DNA of 64,000 bases from Halopseudomonas pachastrellae (lineage in GTDB: Bacteria > Pseudomonadota > Gammaproteobacteria > Pseudomonadales > Pseudomonadaceae), in contig NZ_FOUD01000011.1 of NCBI RefSeq assembly GCF_900114765.1, positions 78,281-142,280 on the forward strand, given 5' to 3'. Within the stretch, counting starts at the first letter, position 1. Every line of letters begins with the position of its first letter. Of this stretch, positions 8,416 through 16,263 are shown in pieces. The position numbers were made by a program, and so were the translations under genes. The notes beneath the pieces are model-generated. The model saw only the letters and a program-made list of their open reading frames with translations. It was not told the origin of the DNA and ran no database searches.

Positions 8416-10514
8416 ATGCCTGCCGAACGATCCTGCCACGCCGAACATAGCTGCTGCGCCTCGGCCAGCGCAGTGCCAACCGCCAACCTGCAGCCCCATG
8501 AGGGCAGCGTGCTCAGTCGTATCCGCATCGTGCAGATGGACTGCCCGACCGAAGAGCGCCTGCTGCGCGAGGTGCTGGAGGCGCGCCCGGAGGTGCTGGA
8601 GCTGCACTTCAATCTGCTGCAGCGGGTGCTGACGGTACGCCACCAGCCGCATAGCCTGGACGCTGTGCTGGCCGGTATCGACAGCCTGGGTTTCACCCCG
8701 CAGTTGCTGGGTGACGAGCCCGCACCCGCCGCGCCCCAGCGGCCCTGGTGGCCGCTGGCCGTGGCAGGTGCACTGGCGCTGGGCGCCGAGGTCAGCCACT
8801 GGCTCGCTCAGCCGGTATGGCTCAGCGCGCTGCTGGCGCTGGCAGCCATCGCGGTCGGCGGGCTGGATACCTATCGCAAGGGCTGGGTTGCGGTGCGGCA
8901 CCGTACCCTGAATATCAACGCGCTGATGAGTATCGCGGTGACCGGCGCTGCGCTGATCGGCCAATGGCCCGAGGCGGCCATGGTGATGGTGCTGTTCAGT
9001 CTGGCCGAGCAGATCGAAGCGCGCTCGCTGGCCCGCGCCCGCGATGCCATTGGCGGGTTGCTGGCACTGGCGCCGGAGCAGGCCAGCGTGCTGCAGGCTG
9101 ATGGCAGCTGGGCGCAGCAACTGGTAACCGAGGTGCCGGTCGGCGCCCAGGTGCGGGTGGGCCCCGGTGAGCGCATCGCGCTGGATGGCGAGGTGCTGGA
9201 GGGGCGCTCAAGCGTGGATCAGGCGCCCATCACCGGTGAGAGCATGCCGGTCGACAAGCAGCCGGGCGCGACCCTCTACGCCGGTACCATCAACCAGTAC
9301 GGCAGCCTGGTTTACCGCAGCACGGCCACCGCTGGCGGCACCACCCTGGCGCGCATCATCGAGGCGGTGGAGCAGGCTCAGGCCCAGCGTGCGCCAACTC
9401 AGCGGCTGGTTGACCGCTTTGCTGCCCGTTATACCCCGGCGGTCTGTCTGCTGGCGCTGCTGGTTGCGGTAGTGCCGCCGCTGCTGCTCGATGGCCTGTG
9501 GCTGGACTGGATTTACCGCGCGCTGGTGCTGCTGGTGGTCGCCTGTCCCTGCGCGCTGGTGATCTCGACACCGGTGACCATTGTCAGCGCGCTGGCCGCC
9601 GGTGCCCGGCGCGGCATTCTGATCAAGGGCGGTGCCTACCTGGAGTTGGGCGGCAAGCTCAATCTGGTGGCGCTGGACAAGACCGGCACCCTGACCGAGG
9701 GCCGCCCAAAACAGACCGACTTTGAGCTGCTGGGCGGGGACTCGCCCGAGCAGGTAGAGCAACTGGCCGCCAGCCTGGCCGCGCGCTCCGAACACCCGGT
9801 ATCGCGGGCCCTGGCCAGCGCCTGCAGCCTGCCCCGGCTGGAGGTGACCGAGTTTACCGCCCAGCCCGGCCAGGGCGTCAGCGGCCTGATTGACGGGCAG
9901 CGCTATCACCTGGGCAACAGCCGACTGCTGGATCAATTGGGCCTGCGTGAAGATGCGCTGGGCTGGCGCGTGCAACTGCTGCAGCGTGAAGGCAAATCGG
10001 TGGTGCTGTTGTGTACCGACCAGCAGGTGCTGGCCCTGTTTGCGGTGGCCGATACGCTCAAGGCCGGCAGCCGAGATGCGGTGCGTGAACTGCACGCGCT
10101 GGGCGTCGAAACCCTGATGCTAAGTGGCGACAACGCACCCACCGTGCAGGCGATGGCTACCCAGGTGGGCATCGAGCAGGCCCGCGGCAATTTGCTGCCG
10201 GCGGACAAATTGGACGCGATACGCGCCGAGCGCGAGCGTGGGCGCTGTGTGGCAATGGTGGGTGACGGCATCAATGACACGCCGGCGCTGGCAGCAGCCG
10301 ACATGGGCTTTGCCATGGCGGCAGCAGGCACCGATTGTCGCGCCAGACCGTGCGCGTGCTGCAGCAGAACATCTGGCTGGCATTGGGCTGCAAGGCGGTG
10401 TTTCTCGGCCTGACGCTGGCCGGCGCTGCCACCCTGTGGATGGCGGTGTTCGCGGACCTGGGCGTCAGTCTGATGGTGGTGGCAAACGGACTGCGGATGC
10501 TGCGCCAGGGCTGA
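8416..10514 (+). pseudogene. cadA: Cd/Zn/Pb-exporting P1B-type ATPase CadA, interrupted by an internal deletion
   Basis: The gene encodes a heavy-metal P-type ATPase. A Cys/His-rich N-terminus and an HMA-like domain (VQMDCPTEERLL) lead to TGES in the actuator domain, the metal-binding CPC in TM6, DKTGTLTEG (phosphorylation site) and GDGINDTPAL. At about 10335 the frame is lost directly after GFAMAAAGTD. The following +1-shifted frame begins LSRQTVRVLQQNIWLAL and runs to the proper family C-terminus (TM7-TM8), stopping at 10514. The roughly 23 residues normally linking these parts (TALETADVALMDDDL-like) are absent, so about 70 bases appear deleted. The in-frame product would end at 10413, with a spurious tail and without the last two membrane helices. 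A TTG at 8389 is an alternative start. Confidence 0.85.
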
Positions 10515-10674
10515 CCTGAAAGCGAAACACAATTTTCACTGGACGAAGGCTGTTTTCTGCAACAGACTGTTTTTATCAGGTGCCAGTAGGTTGCTCCGAC
10601 TGTGAGCTCCGCCAGTGCCTCTCTAATAAAAACAAGACTTGCGCGCCACACCGATGGCACGCCAGGAGAACATC

Positions 10675-10830
10675 ATGACTCGCCGCTATTCCGTGTGGCT
10701 GTTGCCCGGTGCCCTCGCCCTTGTCCTCTGCGCCGCCAGCCTGCTGGCATCGGCCCAATCTGAGCTGGCCGTGCATACCATCGCCGGTATCCCGGTTGCC
10801 CCCTTTGCCGATATCTTCAATCGTTTTTGA
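10675..10830 (+). CDS. Small putative exported/membrane peptide (51 aa)
   Basis: An open frame starting MTRRYSVWLLPGALALVLCA, with a good AGGAGA ribosome site 7 bases before the ATG. The N-terminus has the layout of a signal sequence (basic start, hydrophobic core, ASAQS cleavage-like site), leaving a short 23-residue tail ending FADIFNRF. I recognise no family. It lies after the broken cadA, in the same direction, with a weak hairpin plus T-run at ~10546-10575 in between. It could be a real small protein or a remnant. Confidence 0.4.
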   Translation: MTRRYSVWLLPGALALVLCAASLLASAQSELAVHTIAGIPVAPFADIFNRF

Positions 10831-10923
10831 CACAGCACTGCGCCCGGCTGCGCGATGGCAGCCGGTCCCCCGTAGTGTCTGCTGCCTGTCGTCTTGAGGG
10901 GGGCCGCGCCCGGACGGCTGGCC

Positions 10924-11133
10924 TTAGCGCTCTATGACCTGTTTGACGCTGGTGGCGGGGATCGCCTGCTCGCGGCCTTCTGCATCCTTAAAGATGTACA
11001 TGCCGGAGTCGGGGTCGAGTTTGGGCTTGCTGTCGGTGGTGATCATCTCGCCGTCGTTGGTGCTGATGAGGTACTCGCTGGAACAACCAGCCAGAGCGGC
11101 TGCGCAGAGCAATGCGACAAGCAGCTGTTTCAT
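10924..11133 (-). CDS. YgdI/YgdR family small lipoprotein (DUF903)
   Basis: A 69-residue lipoprotein. The signal peptide MKQLLVALLCAAALAGC ends in a lipobox (LAGC), with Ser-Ser after the Cys. The mature part YLISTNDGEMITTDSKPKLD matches the DUF903/YgdI-YgdR SH3-like fold, where such proteins are short outer-membrane lipoproteins of unknown function. AGGAGC lies upstream of the start. It is monocistronic. Confidence 0.88.
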   Translation of the reverse strand: MKQLLVALLCAAALAGCSSEYLISTNDGEMITTDSKPKLDPDSGMYIFKDAEGREQAIPATSVKQVIER

Positions 11134-11223
11134 GGGTAACGCTCCTTTTGCACACAGCGCGCATCACACCCCGTGATGCGCTGCTTGATTCACCCTAGAC
11201 CCACCTTGTTCAACGCGCCACGC

Positions 11224-12078
11224 CTACTGGTTCACAGCACTGGGATCTACTGAAGCACCCGCGCCACGCTCAGCGCGCTGCTTGGCCAGTCGTGCGCCCT
11301 CGGCGGCGGTAAAGGCAAAGGTACGCTCCGGGTCGCTTGCGCGCAACTGCAGCGCCATCAGCTCTTGGCCCTCGGCCACAACGATGTCGTGCTGGCGCTG
11401 CGCCAGGCCGTCGAGAATGGTGTTGGCTGCATCGTTCGGGTCAATGCCGTTATCGATATTGGTGTCGGAGCGACCGCGTGCGGCGCCGCTGCCTTCCAGC
11501 GCGTTGCTGGCAATGGCGGTGCGCACCGAGCCCGGCAGGATCACGCTGACGCCAATGCCGTAGGCTTCTTCTACCTCGGCTCGCAGGGCCTCGAAGTAGC
11601 CGACGACAGCGTGCTTGGCGCCGCAGTAGCCTGTGCGCATCGGTGCGCCGAGTTTGCCGGCAACCGAGCTGACCACCGCCAGCTGGCCGCTGCCTTGTTC
11701 GACCAGGCGCGGCAGCAGCAGTTGGGTCAGGGCGACCGGAGCCAGATAGTCGATGTCGATCAACTGACGATAAACGTCAAAGCTGGTGTCCAGTGCCAGG
11801 CTGCGCTGGCTGACGCCGGCGTTATTGATCAGCAGGTCAATGCGACCCTGCCATGCCCAGGCCTGCTCCACCAGCTCTGGCAGACGCTTGTAGTCGGTAG
11901 TTTCAAAGGGCAGTACCAGAGTGCGTTCAGGTGCCAGCGCAGCCAGTTGCTGCAGCGCCTCGACCCGGCGGCCAGACAGAATGACGGCGGCGCCGTCTGC
12001 CAGTAGCGCCCGGGACAGGGCCTCACCAATACCCGACGAAGCGCCGGTAATCCAGACTACGCGCGAAGCAAAGCTCAT
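11224..12078 (-). CDS. Short-chain dehydrogenase/reductase
   Basis: A 284-residue classical SDR. It shows the cofactor motif TGASSGIG near residue 11, the structural NNAG at ~87, and the catalytic Ser (VVSSVAG) and YxxxK (YCGAKHA). SGRR after the second strand suggests NADP preference. The C-terminal extension (FTAAEGARLAKQRAERG) is somewhat longer than in a minimal SDR and resembles the DHRS7/YqjQ-like group. Substrate unknown. It is followed upstream by the unknown exported protein gene, transcribed the same way with a 130-base gap. Confidence 0.85.
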   Translation of the reverse strand: MSFASRVVWITGASSGIGEALSRALLADGAAVILSGRRVEALQQLAALAPERTLVLPFETTDYKRLPELVEQAWAWQGRIDLLINNAGVSQRSLALDTSFDVYRQLIDIDYLAPVALTQLLLPRLVEQGSGQLAVVSSVAGKLGAPMRTGYCGAKHAVVGYFEALRAEVEEAYGIGVSVILPGSVRTAIASNALEGSGAARGRSDTNIDNGIDPNDAANTILDGLAQRQHDIVVAEGQELMALQLRASDPERTFAFTAAEGARLAKQRAERGAGASVDPSAVNQ

Positions 12079-12211
12079 GGTTGTTGTTCTCCGTTATTGA
12101 GCGGGCAGCAGTGGCCCGGGGAGGCCCACCTTATGCTCTGCCTTGCCACGGAGACTGTCATGCGCATGACAGTTGGCCGAGGCGCAGGGCTGGCTGCGCC
12201 TCGGGACAGGC

Positions 12212-12928
12212 TCAGTTGGCGTTGAGCGCGGTTTGCAGGGTGCTGACATCCAGCTGGTTGGCGCTGGCGTAGGACATGAACGACTGCGAAGTGCCGGACC
12301 AGGCCGACAGCAGCGCCGGCAGGTTGCGGGCGATGGTGGTGGCGTCGCCCAGGCTGCTGGTCAGCTGCGCGGCGGCCATCGGGTTGGACAGCAGCGAGCC
12401 AGCGGCGCCTTGCGCGTTGTTGATCCATTGGCTGAAGGCGCCGCTCAGTTTGGTACCTTCCTGGATACCGGCGGTGTAGTACGGGATCGCCTCGATCAGG
12501 GCGGCGCGGTTCTCGCCGCTCATGGCTGCGGCCTGGCTCAGGGCGTTCTGAATCAGCTGCTGGTTGGTGCTGGTCAGCCGAGTGTCACGCAGGATCACAT
12601 CGGAGTCGCTGACACCGCCAATCGCGTACTGCTGGGCCGCGTTCATGGTTTGGGTTGCGGCATCAGTATTGCCGGTGGCCTGCAGGGTCTTCGCCTGGGC
12701 TATCAGCATGTTGTTCATGCTGGCGTTAAAGCGCAGCATCAGGTCGCTGTGCTGTTGTTCCAGTGCGCTGTTATCGGCAGCATTGCTGTTACCCTGGGTG
12801 GCGGTGTTCAGCGCCGCGCCGGCGACCGATTTGATAGCGTCCAGACCAAAGGCCTGGGCTTGGCCGGAGACCAGCAGGCCGGCTGCAACAAGGCCGATCA
12901 GGCCGGTGTGGATGCGTTTGCTGTTCAT
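12212..12928 (-). CDS. Uncharacterised exported alpha-helical protein
   Basis: A 238-residue protein with a clear Sec signal (MNSKRIHTGLIGLVAAGLLV, cleavage after GQAQA). The mature part is Ala/Gln/Asn-rich and helical, with no cysteines and no motif I recognise. The start at 12928 is favoured over an upstream ATG (12955) because AGGAG lies at the right distance before it and the signal peptide begins there. The recurring pattern of Gln-Ala-rich helices suggests a periplasmic coiled or helical bundle, but the function is unknown. Confidence 0.75.
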   Translation of the reverse strand: MNSKRIHTGLIGLVAAGLLVSGQAQAFGLDAIKSVAGAALNTATQGNSNAADNSALEQQHSDLMLRFNASMNNMLIAQAKTLQATGNTDAATQTMNAAQQYAIGGVSDSDVILRDTRLTSTNQQLIQNALSQAAAMSGENRAALIEAIPYYTAGIQEGTKLSGAFSQWINNAQGAAGSLLSNPMAAAQLTSSLGDATTIARNLPALLSAWSGTSQSFMSYASANQLDVSTLQTALNAN

Positions 12929-13126
12929 ATCCTTTGCTCCTGAAAAATGCGTCATGCTAGGTGTGATAGGCCCGCTCTGTTGGCTAGTATGTGGTGCTGA
13001 AAACAGCCTGCGTTGAGCTGTTCAGCCTTGTCTGTGATGACGGGCTTTGCGAATGTACAGCAAATGCAGGCGAGGGCGTACCCCGTGTTCTGGGGGGGAG
13101 GGCGTCAATCAAAAAAATGGCCGAGG

Positions 13127-13852
13127 ATGCAAACCCGCCTGATGAAAGTCTTCTTTGCTCTGTGTTTGGCGCTGCTCCTCGCCGCTGGTGGCTTTTTGTT
13201 GGGTTTGCAGCAGCAGTGGTGGACTGTGCCGCGTGAGTGGAACCCCTTCGCGCCGCTGCACCTGGCAGACCCGGTCACTCCCTTGACGCGCTGGAAGTTG
13301 CAGCGCCTGGGCGATGACCCCGAGGCGTGCCTGGCTGCCCTGAAAACCGCGCCGGCCGGAACGCTGGATTACCAGCCGCTGGCCGACTACACCCCGGTTG
13401 CCAATTGCCCGCTGAGCAATGTGGTGCGGCTGCGGGCCAGCACGCTGCAACTGAGCAGCAGCTTTGTCGCCCGCTGTCCGCTGATAGCCGCCTGGGCGCT
13501 GTACGAGCAGCAGCGCCTGCAACCGTTGGCACAAACGCATTTTGGTCAGCCGGTCGCGCGGCTGAGCCATTACGGCAGCTTTGCCTGTCGCAATATCTAC
13601 CACCGTGAAAACGCCCGGCGCAGCGACCATGCCACCGCCTCCGCGCTGGACGTCGCGGCCTTGGCGCTGGCCGACGGCACCACGATATCGGTGTTGCAAG
13701 ACTGGGATGATCAGGGCGAGAAAGGCGCCTTTCTGCGCGCCGCCTTTGCCGAGGCCTGTGACTTCTTTGGTACCAGTCTTGGGCCTGACTACAACGCCGC
13801 GCACGCCAATCACTTTCACTTTGGCCTGCGCGGCTTTGGCATTTGTCGCTAG
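13127..13852 (+). CDS. Extensin-like family protein (probable peptidoglycan-acting zinc enzyme)
   Basis: About 241 residues: one N-terminal membrane anchor/signal (MKVFFALCLALLLAAGGFLL), then an Extensin_2-like domain. Conserved family features are the paired cysteines (CPLSNVVRL and SFACRNIY, CDFFG, GICR), ARRSDHATASALDVAAL in the centre and the terminal NHFHFGLRGFGICR. His-x-x-x-x-x-x-Asp followed by HxH recalls the VanY/LAS-type zinc peptidase site, so cell-wall hydrolysis is plausible but not proven for the family. ATG 13142 (MKVFF) is an equally likely start. It converges on the second DUF454 gene. Confidence 0.82.
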   Translation: MQTRLMKVFFALCLALLLAAGGFLLGLQQQWWTVPREWNPFAPLHLADPVTPLTRWKLQRLGDDPEACLAALKTAPAGTLDYQPLADYTPVANCPLSNVVRLRASTLQLSSSFVARCPLIAAWALYEQQRLQPLAQTHFGQPVARLSHYGSFACRNIYHRENARRSDHATASALDVAALALADGTTISVLQDWDDQGEKGAFLRAAFAEACDFFGTSLGPDYNAAHANHFHFGLRGFGICR

Positions 13853-13854
13853 GG

Positions 13855-14229
13855 TCACAGCTGCGTGTAGCGCGGCTCGGGGCGGCTGCACAGCCACAGC
13901 AGCACCAGACACATGCTGCTGGGCACCAGCCATTGCACCCAGGGGCTGGGCGCACTCAGGCAGATCAGCGGCATGCTGATGAACATGCTCACACCCGCCA
14001 GCCACTTGGCCCTGCGCGGAATGGCGCGTTCGCTCTGCCACTGACGCAGCGGCGGGCCAAAGCGCGGGTGGTTGAGCAACCACTCGGCCAGCGGTGGCCA
14101 GCCCTTGCCCGCAGCCCACACGGCCAGCAGCATGAACACCGTGGTGGGCATACCGGGCAGCACCGCGCCAATCAGTCCCAGACCAACAAACACCAATGCC
14201 AGCAGGCGCCAGCAAAGCCGCAGCAGCAT
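13855..14229 (-). CDS. DUF454 (YbaN) family inner-membrane protein, copy 2
   Basis: A 124-residue paralogue of the protein at 3.4 kb, sharing GLIGAVLPGMPTTVFMLLA, KGWPPL and PRRAKW. It directly follows the heme oxygenase gene (5-base gap, same strand), so the two are probably co-transcribed. DUF454 genes next to heme-uptake or heme-degradation genes are frequent in pseudomonads, hinting at a role in heme/iron handling, but no activity is known. Confidence 0.85.
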   Translation of the reverse strand: MLLRLCWRLLALVFVGLGLIGAVLPGMPTTVFMLLAVWAAGKGWPPLAEWLLNHPRFGPPLRQWQSERAIPRRAKWLAGVSMFISMPLICLSAPSPWVQWLVPSSMCLVLLWLCSRPEPRYTQL

Positions 14230-14234
14230 GGCGC

Positions 14235-14861
14235 TTAGACGGCGGCGGCGGGTTGCTGCCCGGCCAGCAGCTCTTCTACCGAGGCACGGACAAAGGCAAA
14301 GGCATCACGCGCGCCCTTGACCGCCTCGGCACGTTCTTCAACTGACAGCGGCAGCGCATCCAGCGCGGCCTTGAACTGGCGCCAATGCAGCCCGCGGCCG
14401 TCGGTGTGGCCGACCAGATGACGTGCGCCAAAGGTCTCCGACAGGCCCAGTTGCTCGCGGGCATGCTTGAGCAGAAAAGCCGCGCCCAGGGTCGAGCCCT
14501 CGTGGGTATACAGCCAGCCCAGCGCCTCGGCAGTGCTCCCCGGCTGCACGCCATTGCCCACCTCGGCATCGGCCTGCTGCTGCGCCTGGCTGATGTCAAA
14601 GTCGGCGCAGTCCAGCTGGATCGCGTCCAGACGGTTGCGCTCGGCCAGATCGGGCAGCAGCGCCTGCAGCTTGGGGTTCTGGTACAGCGGCGCGGTGGCA
14701 TGGTGCAGGCGCAGCTGCATGCGCAGGAAGCAGGCAAAACGTTCACGACTGGAGAACGGCGCCAGCGCCATGATGCGCTGATCCAGGCTCTCGTGGGTCG
14801 AGGTGGTCTGTTCTTTCAGGTAGCTGCTCAGGGGCAATGCGCTGCTGTCTGCCGTGGTCAT
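14235..14861 (-). CDS. hemO: Bacterial heme oxygenase (HemO/PigA-like)
   Basis: A 208-residue all-helical heme oxygenase of the biliverdin-forming bacterial type, which opens heme to release iron, CO and biliverdin. The proximal His lies in TTSTHESLDQRIM near residue 23. The distal helix reads EALGWLYTHEGSTLGAAFLLKHA and is followed by FGARHLVGHTDGRG, matching Pseudomonas PigA/HemO. AAGGA precedes the ATG. It lies downstream of the stub of a heme-type TonB receptor, which probably once formed a heme uptake operon with it. Confidence 0.88.
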   Translation of the reverse strand: MTTADSSALPLSSYLKEQTTSTHESLDQRIMALAPFSSRERFACFLRMQLRLHHATAPLYQNPKLQALLPDLAERNRLDAIQLDCADFDISQAQQQADAEVGNGVQPGSTAEALGWLYTHEGSTLGAAFLLKHAREQLGLSETFGARHLVGHTDGRGLHWRQFKAALDALPLSVEERAEAVKGARDAFAFVRASVEELLAGQQPAAAV

Positions 14862-14971
14862 GGCGGGTCCTTGCTTGGGGAGTCTGATCGGATTGGGGCG
14901 GGGCGCGATAAAAAGCGCACGCCAATATCTACTTAACGAATGAGCACCCCCAATCCCGTAATGCTCTGGGT

Positions 14972-15023
14972 AAAAAATCTGTCCCTCGGGTCGACGGCGT
15001 GCTGTCCTCAGCGCGCCGTCGAC
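14972..15023 (-). terminator. Rho-independent terminator after the TonB-receptor stub
   Basis: On the minus strand a 10-bp perfect stem (GTCGACGGCG / CGCCGTCGAC, 14990-15023), extendable by a further imperfect segment, is followed about a dozen bases later by a run of six T (14972-14977). It lies between the receptor stub and hemO. Confidence 0.6.
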
Positions 15024-15045
15024 TGTTTTCAGCCACCGGAAGGGC

Positions 15046-15285
15046 TCAGAACTGCGCCGTGAGGCTCTGTTTCAGCGCGCGGCCGGGGGCCGCGACGGCG
15101 GAACGGGTGGTCGGGTCGATGTAGTACTCGTCGGTCAGGTTGCTGCCGACCAGCTCCAGGGTGATGTCGTCTCTGGGCCGAAAGCTGACGTAGGCGTCGT
15201 AGGTGGTCACGCTGCTGGGCAAGATCATGGATAGGTATCCGGGTAGGCCGTACACAGCCGCAGGCGCGCCTAGCCCTGGCGCGGT
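15046..15285 (-). pseudogene. C-terminal remnant of a heme-type TonB-dependent receptor
   Basis: Only about 80 residues remain. The frame reads [20 protein letters not shown], then ...FRPRDDITLELVGSNLTDEYYIDP, and ends APGRALKQSLTAQF. This is the last two or three beta-strands of an outer-membrane TonB-dependent receptor: the NLTD(E/K)YY motif and the terminal aromatic F are hallmarks, and the APGR(T)xK ending is typical of heme/hemophore receptors. The frame is closed by TAG at 15286-15288, and no plug domain or earlier barrel is present before tRNA-Arg. It is a truncated gene, not a functional receptor. Confidence 0.75.
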
Positions 15286-15410
15286 CTAAACGAGACAGGA
15301 TTGGCTGCGAATCGCTTTGGCGATTCTTGGGGTGTTGCCCCGTCGCTTTGCTCCGCCCAAATCGCGTTGCGATTTGTCGAACGACAGGTTGGTATCGGCC
15401 GTCAGGCCAC
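15286..15410. other. Junction region with two short hairpins between receptor stub and tRNA
   Basis: This stretch holds no gene. It contains two small hairpins: GAATCGC-TTTG-GCGATTC around 15309-15326, and CAAATCGC-GTT-GCGATTTG at about 15358-15376. It marks where the receptor gene loses homology. Confidence 0.4.
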
Positions 15411-15458
15411 CACACAAAGCAAAAGGCCCAGCGGTTGCTGGGCCTTTTGCTTTGTGTG
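15411..15458. terminator. 22-bp perfect inverted repeat / tRNA terminator
   Basis: Two perfectly complementary 22-base arms (15411-15432 and 15437-15458) flank the loop GGTT. Read on the minus strand the core AAAAGGCCCAGC...GCTGGGCCTTTT is a strong terminator for tRNA-Arg. Being symmetric, it can also act on plus-strand transcripts. The outer end of one arm runs into the tRNA CCA. Confidence 0.8.
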
Positions 15459-15533
15459 GCGCACCCGACAGGATTCGAACCTGTGACCCCCGCCTTCGGA
15501 GGGCGGTACTCTATCCAGCTGAGCTACGGGTGC
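15457..15533 (-). tRNA. tRNA-Arg (anticodon CCG)
   Basis: On the minus strand a 77-base cloverleaf begins GCACCCGTAGCTCAGCTGGA and ends CGGGTGCGCCA. The acceptor stem GCACCCG/CGGGTGC is perfect. The anticodon arm is CCGCC-CTCCGAA-GGCGG, giving anticodon CCG, which reads CGG (Arg). The T arm contains GGTTCGAATCC. The CCA end is encoded. Confidence 0.95.
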
Positions 15534-15790
15534 GTGTCTGCTGTGGCCTTGCGACCAATGGCCGCAGCCTGTTGCCGGGCGGTCGTGATCGACGCGCGGG
15601 CGGGCTGCGCTGCAGCGCGGCAATGATACGCACTGCGGGCTGTGGCGTCCATGCCTGTGAGGGGATTCGTTGGTCTGCCGCGACCGCTTGGCACTTTGTC
15701 GGGTGTGGGTTTATCGGTATACTCGCGCTCATTGTCCGGGCAATGCACTTGGGCGCAAAACATATAGCCATGATGAGGATGCACAAGGTG

Positions 15791-16210
15791 ATGACTTTGA
15801 AAAAGATTCTGCTGGCCTCGGCGGCCATGCTGGCGGTGGTTGCCGGTAATGCTTTCGCGGCAACAGCGAACGAAGAGGCCATCGCGGAGCGTCTGAAACC
15901 TGTCGGTACCGTTTGCCTGGTTGGCGATCCTTGCGCCGACGAAGTAGCCGGTGGTGGCGGTGCAGCGTCCGGTCCGCGTTCCGGTGCCGATGTTGTCGGC
16001 AAGTTCTGCTCTGCCTGCCACAGCGCTGGCGTGTTGGGCGCTCCGAAAATTGGTGACAGCGCTGCGTGGACAGCCCGCCACGGTGGTGACCTGGACGAGC
16101 TGCTGAAAAACGCTATCGCCGGTCTGAACGCCATGCCGCCGAAAGGCACCTGCGGTGACTGCTCCGATGAAGAGCTGATGGCCGCGATCAAGGAAATGTC
16201 CGGTCTCTGA
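15791..16210 (+). CDS. cycB: Cytochrome c5 family protein CycB
   Basis: A 139-residue periplasmic monoheme cytochrome. The signal peptide MTLKKILLASAAML...GNAFA is followed by a linker with one Cys pair (TVCLVGDPC). The heme domain contains CSACH (CxxCH) near residue 76 and the axial Met in AMPPKG, with the family's second pair CGDCSDEEL. This is the cytochrome c5 pattern; such proteins pass electrons in respiration. Four in-frame ATGs lie close together (15770, 15773, 15779, 15791); I prefer the last because a normal signal peptide begins there. It converges on rep across a good terminator. Confidence 0.85.
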   Translation: MTLKKILLASAAMLAVVAGNAFAATANEEAIAERLKPVGTVCLVGDPCADEVAGGGGAASGPRSGADVVGKFCSACHSAGVLGAPKIGDSAAWTARHGGDLDELLKNAIAGLNAMPPKGTCGDCSDEELMAAIKEMSGL

Positions 16211-16233
16211 TCAGACGTTCCGCGCTGTACTGA

Positions 16234-16263
16234 ACGCCCCGCCCTGTGCGGGGCGTTTTGTTT
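16234..16263. terminator. Terminator between cycB and rep
   Basis: The stem ACGCCCCG (16234-16241) / CGGGGCGT (16249-16256) with a 7-base loop is followed by TTTTGTTTT. It is oriented to end cycB and abuts the rep stop codon. Confidence 0.8.

Noticed and set aside
14862..14989. Fur box before the heme oxygenase gene
   Set aside because: The AT-rich stretch near 14920-14940 has too few matches to the 19-bp Fur consensus to report as a site.
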